In this document: positions 1-11,731 of the stretch, piece after piece
Layout: the number at the start of each line of letters is the position of its first letter
Numbering within the stretch: position 1 is the stretch's first letter
Source: CAZBRS01 sp964494475
Lineage (GTDB): Bacteria; Myxococcota_A; UBA9042; CAZBRS01
Assembly (NCBI GenBank): GCA_964494475.1
Contig: CAZBRS010000001.1
Coordinates: forward strand, 1-64,000
Length of the DNA stretch: 64,000 bases
Reading direction: 5' to 3'
The notes under the pieces: model-generated
The model's database searches: none
Told to the model about the DNA's origin: nothing
The model's input: the letters and a program-made list of their open reading frames with translations, nothing else
Program-made: the position numbers and the translations under genes

Positions 1-4507
<4,507 letters not shown>

Positions 4508-4541
4508 GCAGAACCCCCGGCGACGGTGCGTTGATGGCCAG

Positions 4542-4570
4542 ACCATATCGACGAGGTGGGCTCGGGTCAA
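4542..4570 (-). promoter_or_regulatory. Predicted sigma70-type promoter of the ubiquitin-domain gene
   Basis: On the minus strand TTGACC (4570-4565), a 17-base spacer and TATGGT (4547-4542) lie 35 bases upstream of the ATG at 4507. Spacing and boxes match the housekeeping sigma consensus and resemble other promoters in this window. No transcript data. Confidence 0.5.
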
Positions 4571-4645
4571 GGGCTACCGATTTCGACGATTCGGCGGGCG
4601 GCCGGGTCGTGTACACTCCCTCGTCGACGAAGAATGGAGGGCGCC

Positions 4646-6643
4646 GTGTTCGATCCGTTGTTCCAACCCATTCGCCTGAACCGCCTCGAGCTGCCGAACC
4701 GCATCGTGATGCCCGCCATGCACCTGGCCATGGCCGAGGAAGGGCGGGTGACCGACCCGATGGTGGCCTTCTACGCCGAGCGCGCGCGGGGCGGGGCGGG
4801 GCTCATCACCGTCGGGTACGCCACGGTCGACGAGAACTCGGGCGCGCCCGACTGCCTGGGCGCCCACGACGACACGTTCCTGCCCGGGCTCACGCGCCTG
4901 GCCGCGGCCGTCCACGAGGGCGGGGCGCTGGCGTCGATCCAGCTGAACCACGCGGGGCGTTACGCCCACTCGCTCTTCCTGGGCGGCCGCCAGCCGGTGG
5001 CGCCCTCGGCGGTGGCGTCGCGCCTGACGCACGAGGAGCCCCGGGCGCTCACCCCCGACGAGATCGAGGGCGTGATCGCGGCCTTCGGCCGGGCGGCGGT
5101 CCGGGCTCGCGCGGCCGGCTTCGACGCCGTCGAGATCCTGTCGGGCACGGGCTACCTGATCAGCGAGTTCCTGTCGCCCCTCACCAACCGGCGCGACGAC
5201 GCGTACGGCGGGTCGCTCGAGAACCGCATGCGCTTCGGGCTCGGGGTCGTGCGCGCCGTGCGGGCCGCCATCGGCGGGGCGGTGCCGCTGATCGTGCGCC
5301 TGAACGGCAACGACTTCATGCGCAACGGGCAGGACCCCGACGAGCTGAAGGTCTATGCGCGCGAGCTGGCCGGCGCCGGGGTCGACGCCCTGTGCGTCAA
5401 CGTGGGCTGGCACGAGGCGCGCGTGCCGCAGATCGTGGCGTCGGTGCCCCGGGGGGCGTACGCCTACCTGGCGCGTGGCATCCGCGAGGCCTCGGGCCTG
5501 CCCGTGATCGCCAGCCATCGCATCAACGACCCGGCGCTGGCGCGCGAGCTCATCGCCGACGGCTGGTGCGACCTGGTGGCCATGGGGCGCGCGCTCATCG
5601 CCGACCCCGACCTGCCCCGCAAGGCGCGCGAGGGGCGCGAGCGCGAGCTCGTGCACTGCGTGGCCTGCGCCCAGGGCTGCTTCGATCACCTGTTCGAGAT
5701 GCGGCACGTCGAGTGCCTGTGCAACCCGCGCGCCGGCCACGAGGGCGAACCGTTGCCGAAGGCGAGCGCGCCCAAGCTGGTGCTGGTCGTGGGCGGCGGC
5801 CCTGCGGGCATGAGCGCGGCCCTCGCGGCGCGCGCGGCGGGGCACACGGTGGTGCTCTGCGAGCAGGCGTCGCAGTTGGGCGGCCAGCTCTACCTGGCCG
5901 GGGCGCCCCCGGGGCGCGAAGAGCTGCGCGAGCTGGCGCACGACCTGGCCGCGCGCGTGGCCGTGGCCGGCATCCCGGTGCGCACGGGGCTGGCGGTCGA
6001 CGAGGCGCTGCTCGTCGCCGAGCGGCCCGATCTGGTCATCGTGGCCACCGGGGCGCTGCCGACCGCGTCGCCCATCCCGGTGGAGCCCGGCGCGGCGCCC
6101 GTGCAGGCCTGGGACGTGCTCGCCGGCAAGGCCGCGACGGGACGCCGCGTGGTCATCGTGGGCGGCGGGGCCGTGGGGCTCGAGACCGCGCTGCTCCTGG
6201 CCGAGAAGGGCACCCTGCCGGCCGACGTCGTGAAGTTCCTGCTCGTGAACCGCGCCGAGTCGCCCGAGCGCCTCTTCGAGCTGGCCACCCGCGGCAGCAA
6301 GCAGGTAACGCTCGTCGAACGCCTCGACCGCGTGGGCACCGACGTGGGTCGCTCGACGCGCTGGGTCATGCTGCAGGATCTCGAGCGCCTGGGCGTGACC
6401 ACGCTGCCGTCGGCCCGCGCCCTGGCCATCACGCCCCACGGCGTGCGCCTCGAGCGCGACGAGATCGTTCAGGAGCTGCACGCCGACACCGTGGTGCTGG
6501 CCACCGGCGCCGCGCCCCACCGTCCGTTGGTCGCCGTCCTCGAGCGCCTCGGCGTCCCGCACCGCGTGGTGGGCGACGCCGAGCGCGTGGGCACGGCCTT
6601 CGACGCGGTGCACGCGGGGTGGCGGGTGGGGTTGTCGCTGTAG
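4646..6643 (+). CDS. NADH:flavin oxidoreductase / 2,4-dienoyl-CoA reductase-like FMN-FAD-[4Fe-4S] protein
   Basis: A 665-residue enzyme of the FadH / old-yellow-enzyme class. The N-terminal half is the FMN TIM barrel (FDPLFQPIRLNRLELPNRIV start, SIQLNHAGRYAH, SPLTNRRDDAYGGSLENR). Then come cluster cysteines CVACAQGC and a fourth Cys about a dozen residues on, an FAD Rossmann motif (VVGGGPAGMSAA) near residue 375 and a second dinucleotide motif (VIVGGGAVGLETA) near residue 505. Family members reduce enoyl or dienoyl thioesters or related enones with NAD(P)H; the substrate here cannot be told. The GTG at 4646 is chosen because GGAGG sits five bases upstream; an in-frame ATG at 4634 is the alternative. 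It stands alone, divergent from the ubiquitin-domain gene. Confidence 0.88.
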   Translation: MFDPLFQPIRLNRLELPNRIVMPAMHLAMAEEGRVTDPMVAFYAERARGGAGLITVGYATVDENSGAPDCLGAHDDTFLPGLTRLAAAVHEGGALASIQLNHAGRYAHSLFLGGRQPVAPSAVASRLTHEEPRALTPDEIEGVIAAFGRAAVRARAAGFDAVEILSGTGYLISEFLSPLTNRRDDAYGGSLENRMRFGLGVVRAVRAAIGGAVPLIVRLNGNDFMRNGQDPDELKVYARELAGAGVDALCVNVGWHEARVPQIVASVPRGAYAYLARGIREASGLPVIASHRINDPALARELIADGWCDLVAMGRALIADPDLPRKAREGRERELVHCVACAQGCFDHLFEMRHVECLCNPRAGHEGEPLPKASAPKLVLVVGGGPAGMSAALAARAAGHTVVLCEQASQLGGQLYLAGAPPGREELRELAHDLAARVAVAGIPVRTGLAVDEALLVAERPDLVIVATGALPTASPIPVEPGAAPVQAWDVLAGKAATGRRVVIVGGGAVGLETALLLAEKGTLPADVVKFLLVNRAESPERLFELATRGSKQVTLVERLDRVGTDVGRSTRWVMLQDLERLGVTTLPSARALAITPHGVRLERDEIVQELHADTVVLATGAAPHRPLVAVLERLGVPHRVVGDAERVGTAFDAVHAGWRVGLSL

Positions 6644-6678
6644 GCGAAACGCCTCACCCCGCGCCCCGGCTCTCCGGA

Positions 6679-6797
6679 AACCTCACCCCCAACCCCTCTC
6701 CGTCAAGCGGAGAGGGGAGTGCTGGGGAGACCGAATCCGTAGCCGTTTTCTCCCCCCTCTCTGCTTGACGGAGAGGGGGGCCAGGGGGGTGAGGTTC
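6679..6797. repeat. Pair of inverted GC-rich palindromic repeats (REP-like)
   Basis: Two copies of one element face each other. Left: AACCTCACCCCC from 6679, then a perfect 10-bp stem 6693-6702 / 6708-6717 with loop TCAAG. Right: a hairpin 6753-6761 / 6771-6779, ending in GGGGGGTGAGGTT at 6784-6796. The reverse complement of the right copy matches the left copy closely, including the CTCTCCGTCAAGC core. The pair fills the gap between the flavoprotein gene and cysG and reaches the cysG stop codon. Relatives occur at 60071-60214. It could also work as a bidirectional terminator between these convergent genes. Confidence 0.75.
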
Positions 6798-8244
6798 AGG
6801 TGTGTGGGGCCGCGACCTCCCCGATCACGATCACGGCGGGACCTGCGTCGGCCGCCGCGTCGAGATCGTCGGCCGCGCGGCCGAGCGTGCTCGCGTGTAC
6901 ACGACAATCCGGCAGCCCGGCGCCGCTGACGATGGCCGCGGGCGTGACGGGCGATCGCCCGGCCTCGATCAGGGCGGCCGTGATGGCGCGCAAGTGTCGG
7001 CCCGGCATGTAGAGCACCAGCGTGCCCCCCAGGCGCGCCGCCGCGGCCCAGTCGACGCCCGAGCGGGAATCGGAGGGGTCCAGGTGGGCCGAGGCCAGCA
7101 GCACGGTCGAGGCCACGTCGCGGCGCGTTAGGGCGAGCGCGGCTTCGGCGGCGGCCCCCAAGGCCGCGGTCACGCCGGGCACGACCTCGACCGGCAGGCC
7201 CGCGCGCCGCAGGGCCTCGAGCTCCTCACCCTCTCCGGCGAACAACGCGGGGTCTCCGCCCTTCAATCGTACCACCCTGAGGCCGCGCCGCGCCCGCAGG
7301 ACGGCGAGCTCGGCCACCTCGTCGCGGTCCAGGTGGGGCGCGCCGGCGCGGCGCCCGACCAGCAGTCGCTCGCAGTCGGGGCGGCAGAGCGCCAACACCT
7401 CGGCGGGCACCAGGGCGTCGTGCAGAACGGCGTCGGCCTCGGCCAGCAAGCGCGCAGCCCGCACGGTGAGCCACTCGGGGCGGCCCGGCCCGGCGCCCAC
7501 GATTGCCACGCTGCCCGTCGCGGTCCCCTCGTCGGCGGCGGCTGACGTCACCACGTTTCGGCCGTCGATCCCGTGGGGCAATTCGTGAATCGCCCCTACA
7601 TACCGGTTGTTGCTCCCGGTCTTGGCCTCGATGCGCGCGACCCAGGCCGCGGGGTCGAGGTCATCGCCCCGCGCCAGGGCCTGTTCGGCAGCTCGGTCGT
7701 TCGCCAGGGCGCCGCCGAGGCGCAAGCGCTCGGCCTCGGGCAGGCCGCGCGCCCTCATGAGGTCGCGGGCCTCTCCGAGGCGCACGACGAAATTGCCAAG
7801 GGAGGCGGGCAGCCAGCCGTCGAGGCGGTCGCGAAGCACCGCCGCGAAGCCGGGCGAGCGCCCGTCGGTCGACACCGCGATCTTCAACGGGCCGCGCCGC
7901 ACGAGCGCCGGGAAGTGCACGTCGCAGAGCTCCGGCTGGTCGGCCACGTTCACGAGCACGCCGGCCGCCCGGCACGCGGCGTGCACGGCCCGCGAGACCT
8001 CCCCGTCGGGCACGGCCACGCACACCAGGCGCGCGCCGGCCTCGTCGCCCGGGCGCCACCCGCGCCGCTCCCACGCCCAGCGCCCCACGGCGGCGCCCAC
8101 GCGGATCTCGGCCACGCCCTGCGGCGCGACCACCCGCACGCGCGCGCCGGCCTCCCACAAGGTGAGCGCGCGGCGCGCCCCCACGGGCCCGGCCCCGACC
8201 ACGAGCACGGGCTGGTCGGTCACGTCGAGGGCGAGGGGGAGCAT
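6796..8244 (-). CDS. cysG: Siroheme synthase CysG (precorrin-2 dehydrogenase/ferrochelatase + uroporphyrinogen-III methyltransferase)
   Basis: 482 residues, in E. coli CysG domain order. Residues 1-205 form the NAD-dependent precorrin-2 dehydrogenase/ferrochelatase (VLVVGAGPVGARRALTL; STDGRSPGFAAVLRD). Residues about 245-475 form the SAM-dependent uroporphyrinogen-III methyltransferase (VGAGPGRPEWLTVRA; VVRLKGGDPALF; VPGVTAALGAAA). Together they turn uroporphyrinogen III into siroheme, the cofactor required by the sulfite reductase fusion at 11732-15076. It is the last gene of the leftward cys operon, 42 bases after cysN. The linker between domains (about residues 213-226) encodes a palindromic repeat, YVGAIHELPHGID, that appears to be an insertion in frame. 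The stop codon touches an inverted repeat pair. Confidence 0.93.
   Translation of the reverse strand: MLPLALDVTDQPVLVVGAGPVGARRALTLWEAGARVRVVAPQGVAEIRVGAAVGRWAWERRGWRPGDEAGARLVCVAVPDGEVSRAVHAACRAAGVLVNVADQPELCDVHFPALVRRGPLKIAVSTDGRSPGFAAVLRDRLDGWLPASLGNFVVRLGEARDLMRARGLPEAERLRLGGALANDRAAEQALARGDDLDPAAWVARIEAKTGSNNRYVGAIHELPHGIDGRNVVTSAAADEGTATGSVAIVGAGPGRPEWLTVRAARLLAEADAVLHDALVPAEVLALCRPDCERLLVGRRAGAPHLDRDEVAELAVLRARRGLRVVRLKGGDPALFAGEGEELEALRRAGLPVEVVPGVTAALGAAAEAALALTRRDVASTVLLASAHLDPSDSRSGVDWAAAARLGGTLVLYMPGRHLRAITAALIEAGRSPVTPAAIVSGAGLPDCRVHASTLGRAADDLDAAADAGPAVIVIGEVAAPHT
7575..7596. repeat. 22-bp near-perfect palindrome inside the cysG linker
   Basis: The sequence runs GGGGCAATTCG / TGAATCGCCCC, a palindrome with single mismatches near the centre, flanked by CTACATACCGG. 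It lies exactly in the low-complexity linker between the two CysG catalytic domains and is read in frame. It has the look of a dispersed GGGGCGATTC-type repeat, but no second copy occurs in this window. Confidence 0.55.
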
Positions 8245-8286
8245 GGCGACTCCAGCGGCAGCGACTCGAACGATAGCAGATCGCGG

Positions 8287-9606
8287 TCAGATGATGTACT
8301 CCGCCTCGTCCGTCGCCGACGCGAGGCTGTTCCGGGGCTCCTGGATCATGCCGGCGGCCACCGTGTGGTTCGTGGCCTCGTCCACGAGGATGAAGGAGCC
8401 GGTCGAGCGATTCTTGCTGTAAGGGTCGAAGGCCAGCGGGCCCATCGTCCTCACGACGACGCGGCCGATGTCGTTCAGGACCAGCTCCGAGACCGGGCGC
8501 TCCGGCGTGAGGGTGGCGAAGTTGAACCGCGACGTGATCTCGCGCACGATGCAGCGCGTGGTGCGCGACGTGTGCTTCAGGGCGTACTTGCGGTTCGGCA
8601 GCAGCGGCTCCTCGCTCATCCAGCAGACGCGCGCTTCGACGTCGGAGCTGACCACCGGCAGGTGGTCGGGCCGCACGATCATGTCGCCACGCCCCACGTC
8701 GAGGTCGTCGGCCAGCAGGAGCTGGACCGACATGGGGTTGAAGGCGGTCTGAAGCTCGCCGTCGTAGGTGTGGATCCGGGCGATCGTCGAGCGCTTGCCG
8801 GAGGGCAGCACGACGACCTCGTCGCCGACGTGGAACACGCCGCCCACGATCTGGCCGGCCAGGCCGCGGAAGTCGTGCCACTGGTCGTCGCGGGGTCGCA
8901 CGACGTACTGAACGGGGAATCGCGGATCGGTCAGGTCGCGGTCGGAGCCGATGTACACCTCTTCGAGGTGACGCAGCAGGGGCGGGCCGAGGTACCAGGG
9001 CATCCGACCGGACTTCTCCACGACGTTGTCGCCTTGGAGCGCGCTGATGGGGATGAAGGTGATGTCCCTGACGTTCAGCGGCGTGGCGAAGTCGATGAAG
9101 TCGCGGCGGATCTCCTCGAAGCGCGCCTCGTCGTAGCCCACCAGGTCCATCTTGTTCACGCAGACGCAGAGGTGGGGCACGCCCAGCATGGAGGCGATGT
9201 ACGCGTGACGCCGCGACTGCTCGAGGACGCCCTGGCGCGCGTCCACCAGGATGATGGACAGGTTCGAGGTGCTGGCGCCGGTGATCATGTTGCGCGTGTA
9301 CTGGAGGTGTCCCGGCGTGTCGGCCACGATGAACTTGCGGCGCGGCGTCGCGAAGTAGCGGTAGGCGACGTCGATCGTGATGCCCTGCTCCCGTTCGGCG
9401 CGGAGCCCGTCGGTCAGGTTCGCGAGGTTGATCGAGCCCTCGCCGGTGATGTCGGCGGAGCGCTGGAGGTTCTCGAGCGTGTCTTCGAAGATCAGCTTCG
9501 TGTCGTAGAGCAGGCGGCCGATCAAGGTGCTCTTGCCGTCGTCCACGCTGCCGGAGGTCGAGAACCGAAGGAGCTCGGACTGCTCGTTCAAATAGTGCGT
9601 GAACAT
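8287..9606 (-). CDS. cysN: Sulfate adenylyltransferase subunit 1 (CysN GTPase)
   Basis: 439 residues. CysN is the GTPase subunit that drives CysD to make adenosine 5'-phosphosulfate (APS) from sulfate and ATP. Visible motifs are the P-loop GSVDDGKSTLIGRLL (residues about 17-31), the switch region ITIDVAYRYFAT, DTPGHLQYTRNM, and NKMD as base-recognition motif, followed by two EF-Tu-like beta domains. It is not fused to a CysC APS kinase: it ends at the GTPase/beta-barrel length. The start codon overlaps the cysD stop by one base (TGATG), so translation is probably coupled. A longer open frame upstream is the out-of-frame shadow of cysD. Confidence 0.95.
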   Translation of the reverse strand: MFTHYLNEQSELLRFSTSGSVDDGKSTLIGRLLYDTKLIFEDTLENLQRSADITGEGSINLANLTDGLRAEREQGITIDVAYRYFATPRRKFIVADTPGHLQYTRNMITGASTSNLSIILVDARQGVLEQSRRHAYIASMLGVPHLCVCVNKMDLVGYDEARFEEIRRDFIDFATPLNVRDITFIPISALQGDNVVEKSGRMPWYLGPPLLRHLEEVYIGSDRDLTDPRFPVQYVVRPRDDQWHDFRGLAGQIVGGVFHVGDEVVVLPSGKRSTIARIHTYDGELQTAFNPMSVQLLLADDLDVGRGDMIVRPDHLPVVSSDVEARVCWMSEEPLLPNRKYALKHTSRTTRCIVREITSRFNFATLTPERPVSELVLNDIGRVVVRTMGPLAFDPYSKNRSTGSFILVDEATNHTVAAGMIQEPRNSLASATDEAEYII

Positions 9607-10508
9607 CAGAAGTACCCCTCGCGCTTGCGGTCTTCCATAGCGGATTCGGAGCGCTTGTCGTCTGCGCGGCTGCCGCGTTCGGTCACGCGCGCCGACGCGA
9701 TCTCGGCGACGATGTCGGTCACGGTCTCGGCCGGCGACTCGACGCAGCCCGTGCACGAGATGTCTCCGATGGTCCTGACGCGGACGCACAGTTCCTTGAT
9801 CTCTTCGTTTGCCCTCACCGTCAGCAGGTCGCTGACCGGCAGCCACTGGCCGTCGCGCCGGACGACCCTGCGCGGATGGCTGAAGTAGATCGACGGGACG
9901 CGGAGCTTTTCCTGGTCGATGTACTGCCAGACGTCCAGTTCGGTCCAATTGCTCAAGGGGAACACCCGCATGTGCTCGCCGGGGTTCACGCGGGCGTTGT
10001 ACAGACTCCAGAGCTCGGGCCGCTGGTTCTTGGGGTCCCATTGGCCGAACGCGTCGCGAAACGAGAACACGCGCTCCTTCGCGCGGGCCTTCTCCTCGTC
10101 GCGGCGGGCCCCGCCGAGCGCGCAGTCGAATTTGAACTCCTCGAGGGCCGCGAGCAGCGTCGGGATCTGCAGGCGGTTCCGGCCCGACTCCCCGGGCGTC
10201 TCGCGAGCGATGCCCTTGGCCAGGGCGTCCTCGACCGTTCGTACGATCAACCGCTCCCCCAGGTCGCGCGCGCGCCAGTCGCGGAACTCCAGGAGCTCCG
10301 GGAAGTTGTGTCCGGTGTCGATGTGGAGTAGCGGGAACGGAAACCGCGCCGGACGGAACGCCTTCTCGGCCAGCCGCAGCATGACGATCGAATCCTTGCC
10401 GCCCGAGAACAAGAGGACCGGTCGCTGAAACTCCGCGGCGACCTCGCGCAGGATGTGGACGGACTCGGCCTCCAATTGCTGGAGGTGGCTGAGGCTGTAG
10501 TGATTCAT
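9606..10508 (-). CDS. cysD: Sulfate adenylyltransferase subunit 2 (CysD)
   Basis: 300 residues, the usual length. CysD is the catalytic ATP-sulfurylase subunit, an N-type ATP pyrophosphatase. The PP-loop LLFSGGKDSIVMLRLA is near residue 30, followed by PLLHIDTGHNFPELLEFRD, the GGARRDEEKARAKERVFSFRD block, and NWTELDVWQYI. The C-terminus ends in the KREGYF type motif found in CysD proteins. Its ATG overlaps the cysH stop by four bases and its stop overlaps the cysN start, placing it in the middle of the tightly packed cysH-cysD-cysN-cysG operon. Confidence 0.96.
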   Translation of the reverse strand: MNHYSLSHLQQLEAESVHILREVAAEFQRPVLLFSGGKDSIVMLRLAEKAFRPARFPFPLLHIDTGHNFPELLEFRDWRARDLGERLIVRTVEDALAKGIARETPGESGRNRLQIPTLLAALEEFKFDCALGGARRDEEKARAKERVFSFRDAFGQWDPKNQRPELWSLYNARVNPGEHMRVFPLSNWTELDVWQYIDQEKLRVPSIYFSHPRRVVRRDGQWLPVSDLLTVRANEEIKELCVRVRTIGDISCTGCVESPAETVTDIVAEIASARVTERGSRADDKRSESAMEDRKREGYF

Positions 10509-11227
10509 CGTCTTCTCTCCAGCGGATGAAGCCCGCACTCCTTGTGATCGGGGTCTTCCCACCACCAGCGACCGGCGCGCGGGTGCTCGCCGGGGGCGAT
10601 GGCGCGGGTGCAGGGGGCGCAGCCGATCGAGGGGTAGCCCTGGCCGTACAGGCGGTGCACGGGCAGGCGGCGCTCCAGGGTGAACGCGTCGACCTCGGCG
10701 TCGGTCCAGGCGGCCAGGGGGTTCAGCTTCACGAGGCCGAAGGCCGCGTCCCACTCCAGCACCGGCACGTCGACCCGCGTGACCGACTGGGCGCGGCGCA
10801 GGCCCGTGAGCCAGGCGGGCGCATCGGCCAGGGCGCGCCGCAGGGGCAGCACCTTGCGCACGTGGCAGCAGCGCCTCCGCGCCTCGAGCGAGCCGCGAAA
10901 GCCGTAGGTGCCGTCGGCGCCCAGCAGGGACTCGACGTCGGTGGGCGAGGGGAGCACCCACTCGATCGCCACGCCGAGGGTCGACCGCACCTCCTCCGCG
11001 GCCCAGTGGGTCTCTTCGGGCAGGCGCCCGGTGTCCAGCGCCACGGCGCGAAAGGGCAGGCCCGTCGACCCGGCCAGCGCCAGCAGCGCCACGTCCTCCT
11101 TCGAGAAGCTCGTGGCGACGACCGTGCGCGGACCGAACTCGGCCAGCGCCCAAGCGACCAGGTCGGCGGCGGGGAGCACCGCGAGGCGCGTGGCCTCGTC
11201 TCGGCTGCGTTGCAAGGTCCAGTTCAT
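10505..11227 (-). CDS. cysH: Assimilatory adenylyl-sulfate (APS) reductase CysH
   Basis: 240 residues of the thioredoxin-dependent PAPS/APS reductase family, making sulfite. Four cluster cysteines are present as RRCCHVRKVLPL and YPSIGCAPCTRAI. This is the 4Fe-4S signature separating APS reductases from the cluster-free PAPS reductase of E. coli. The catalytic Cys is in the C-terminal ECGLH motif; FSKEDVALL is the PP-loop-like nucleotide site. APS specificity agrees with the lack of an APS kinase gene here. The ATG at 11227 is preferred over one at 11248 because GAGGAGAG lies five to six bases upstream. The stop overlaps the cysD start (ATGA). Confidence 0.94.
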   Translation of the reverse strand: MNWTLQRSRDEATRLAVLPAADLVAWALAEFGPRTVVATSFSKEDVALLALAGSTGLPFRAVALDTGRLPEETHWAAEEVRSTLGVAIEWVLPSPTDVESLLGADGTYGFRGSLEARRRCCHVRKVLPLRRALADAPAWLTGLRRAQSVTRVDVPVLEWDAAFGLVKLNPLAAWTDAEVDAFTLERRLPVHRLYGQGYPSIGCAPCTRAIAPGEHPRAGRWWWEDPDHKECGLHPLERRR

Positions 11228-11244
11228 GCCAACTCTCCTCTGGG

Positions 11245-11478
11245 TCAAATCTCGTAGTCGGGCGTCGTCACGGTGCCGACGCGCAGCCGCAGCCAGGCGC
11301 GCTCGTGTCCGTAGAACAGGCCGATCTTCGAGAGCGTGTCGGCCGCCCCCATCACCAGCGCCGAACGTGGATCCCCCATGATGATCCAGGCCACCAGGGT
11401 GGTCGTGAGCAGCCCCAGCACGCGGTACGACAGGGCCTTGTACAGGCTGCGACGCCGCGTCTCGTACCCGAGGACCAC
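11245..11478 (-). CDS. DUF2061 small membrane protein, first gene of the cys operon
   Basis: About 77 residues resembling DUF2061: RRSLYKALSYRVLGLLTTTLVAWIIMGDP, then GAADTLSKIGLFYGHERAW, with one clear and one weaker hydrophobic segment. Function is unknown. Seventeen bases separate it from cysH, so it is probably co-transcribed with cysH-cysD-cysN-cysG; a role tied to sulfate assimilation is inferred only from position. The start is uncertain. GTG at 11478 has no ribosome binding site, whereas a CTG at 11517 is preceded, five bases away, by a perfect GAGGAGG; a TTG at 11553 is also in frame. Confidence 0.7.
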   Translation of the reverse strand: MVLGYETRRRSLYKALSYRVLGLLTTTLVAWIIMGDPRSALVMGAADTLSKIGLFYGHERAWLRLRVGTVTTPDYEI

Positions 11479-11540
11479 GCGCCCAGTCGGGGTTCTTGGT
11501 TCCGCGGTCGTGTCCAGAGGGGCCTCCTCGGCAACGCAGC

Positions 11541-11579
11541 TACATTCACACAATCTTATCGGGATATAGGAAGAGTCAA
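11541..11579. promoter_or_regulatory. AT-rich divergent control region of the sulfate-assimilation genes
   Basis: This short AT-rich island sits between the leftward cys operon and the rightward sulfite reductase fusion. On the minus strand TTGACT (11579-11574) and TAAGAT (11558-11553) are separated by 15 bases, a short but possible promoter for the cys operon. The core TTATCGGGATATA contains a near-palindromic ATCGGGAT that could bind a regulator. No regulator gene is nearby, so the assignment is tentative. Confidence 0.35.
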
Positions 11580-11662
11580 GAGGGGAAGTTGAACGACCGC
11601 TCTGGACAACATCGCGCGTGCGCTCTAGAAAGCCTTCGGTCGTGTGCTCGGGGTCGTTCCCA

Positions 11663-11691
11663 TTGACGCGACCCGGAGCGCGTGCTACTCG
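11663..11691 (+). promoter_or_regulatory. Possible promoter of the sulfite reductase fusion
   Basis: TTGACG (11663-11668), 17 bases, then TACTCG (11686-11691), 40 bases before the ATG at 11732. The -35 box is good and the -10 box weak; the geometry matches other promoters in the window. Confidence 0.35.
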
Positions 11692-11731
11692 TGGAACCCG
11701 ACGATTGCCTTCGAGAAAGCCGAGCCCTCGC

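Noticed and set aside
9607..10041. N-terminal extension of CysN
   Set aside because: The extension is out-of-frame cysD; CysN homology begins at the ATG at 9606.
10509..11153. N-terminal extension of CysD
   Set aside because: It is the shadow of cysH; CysD homology starts at 10508.
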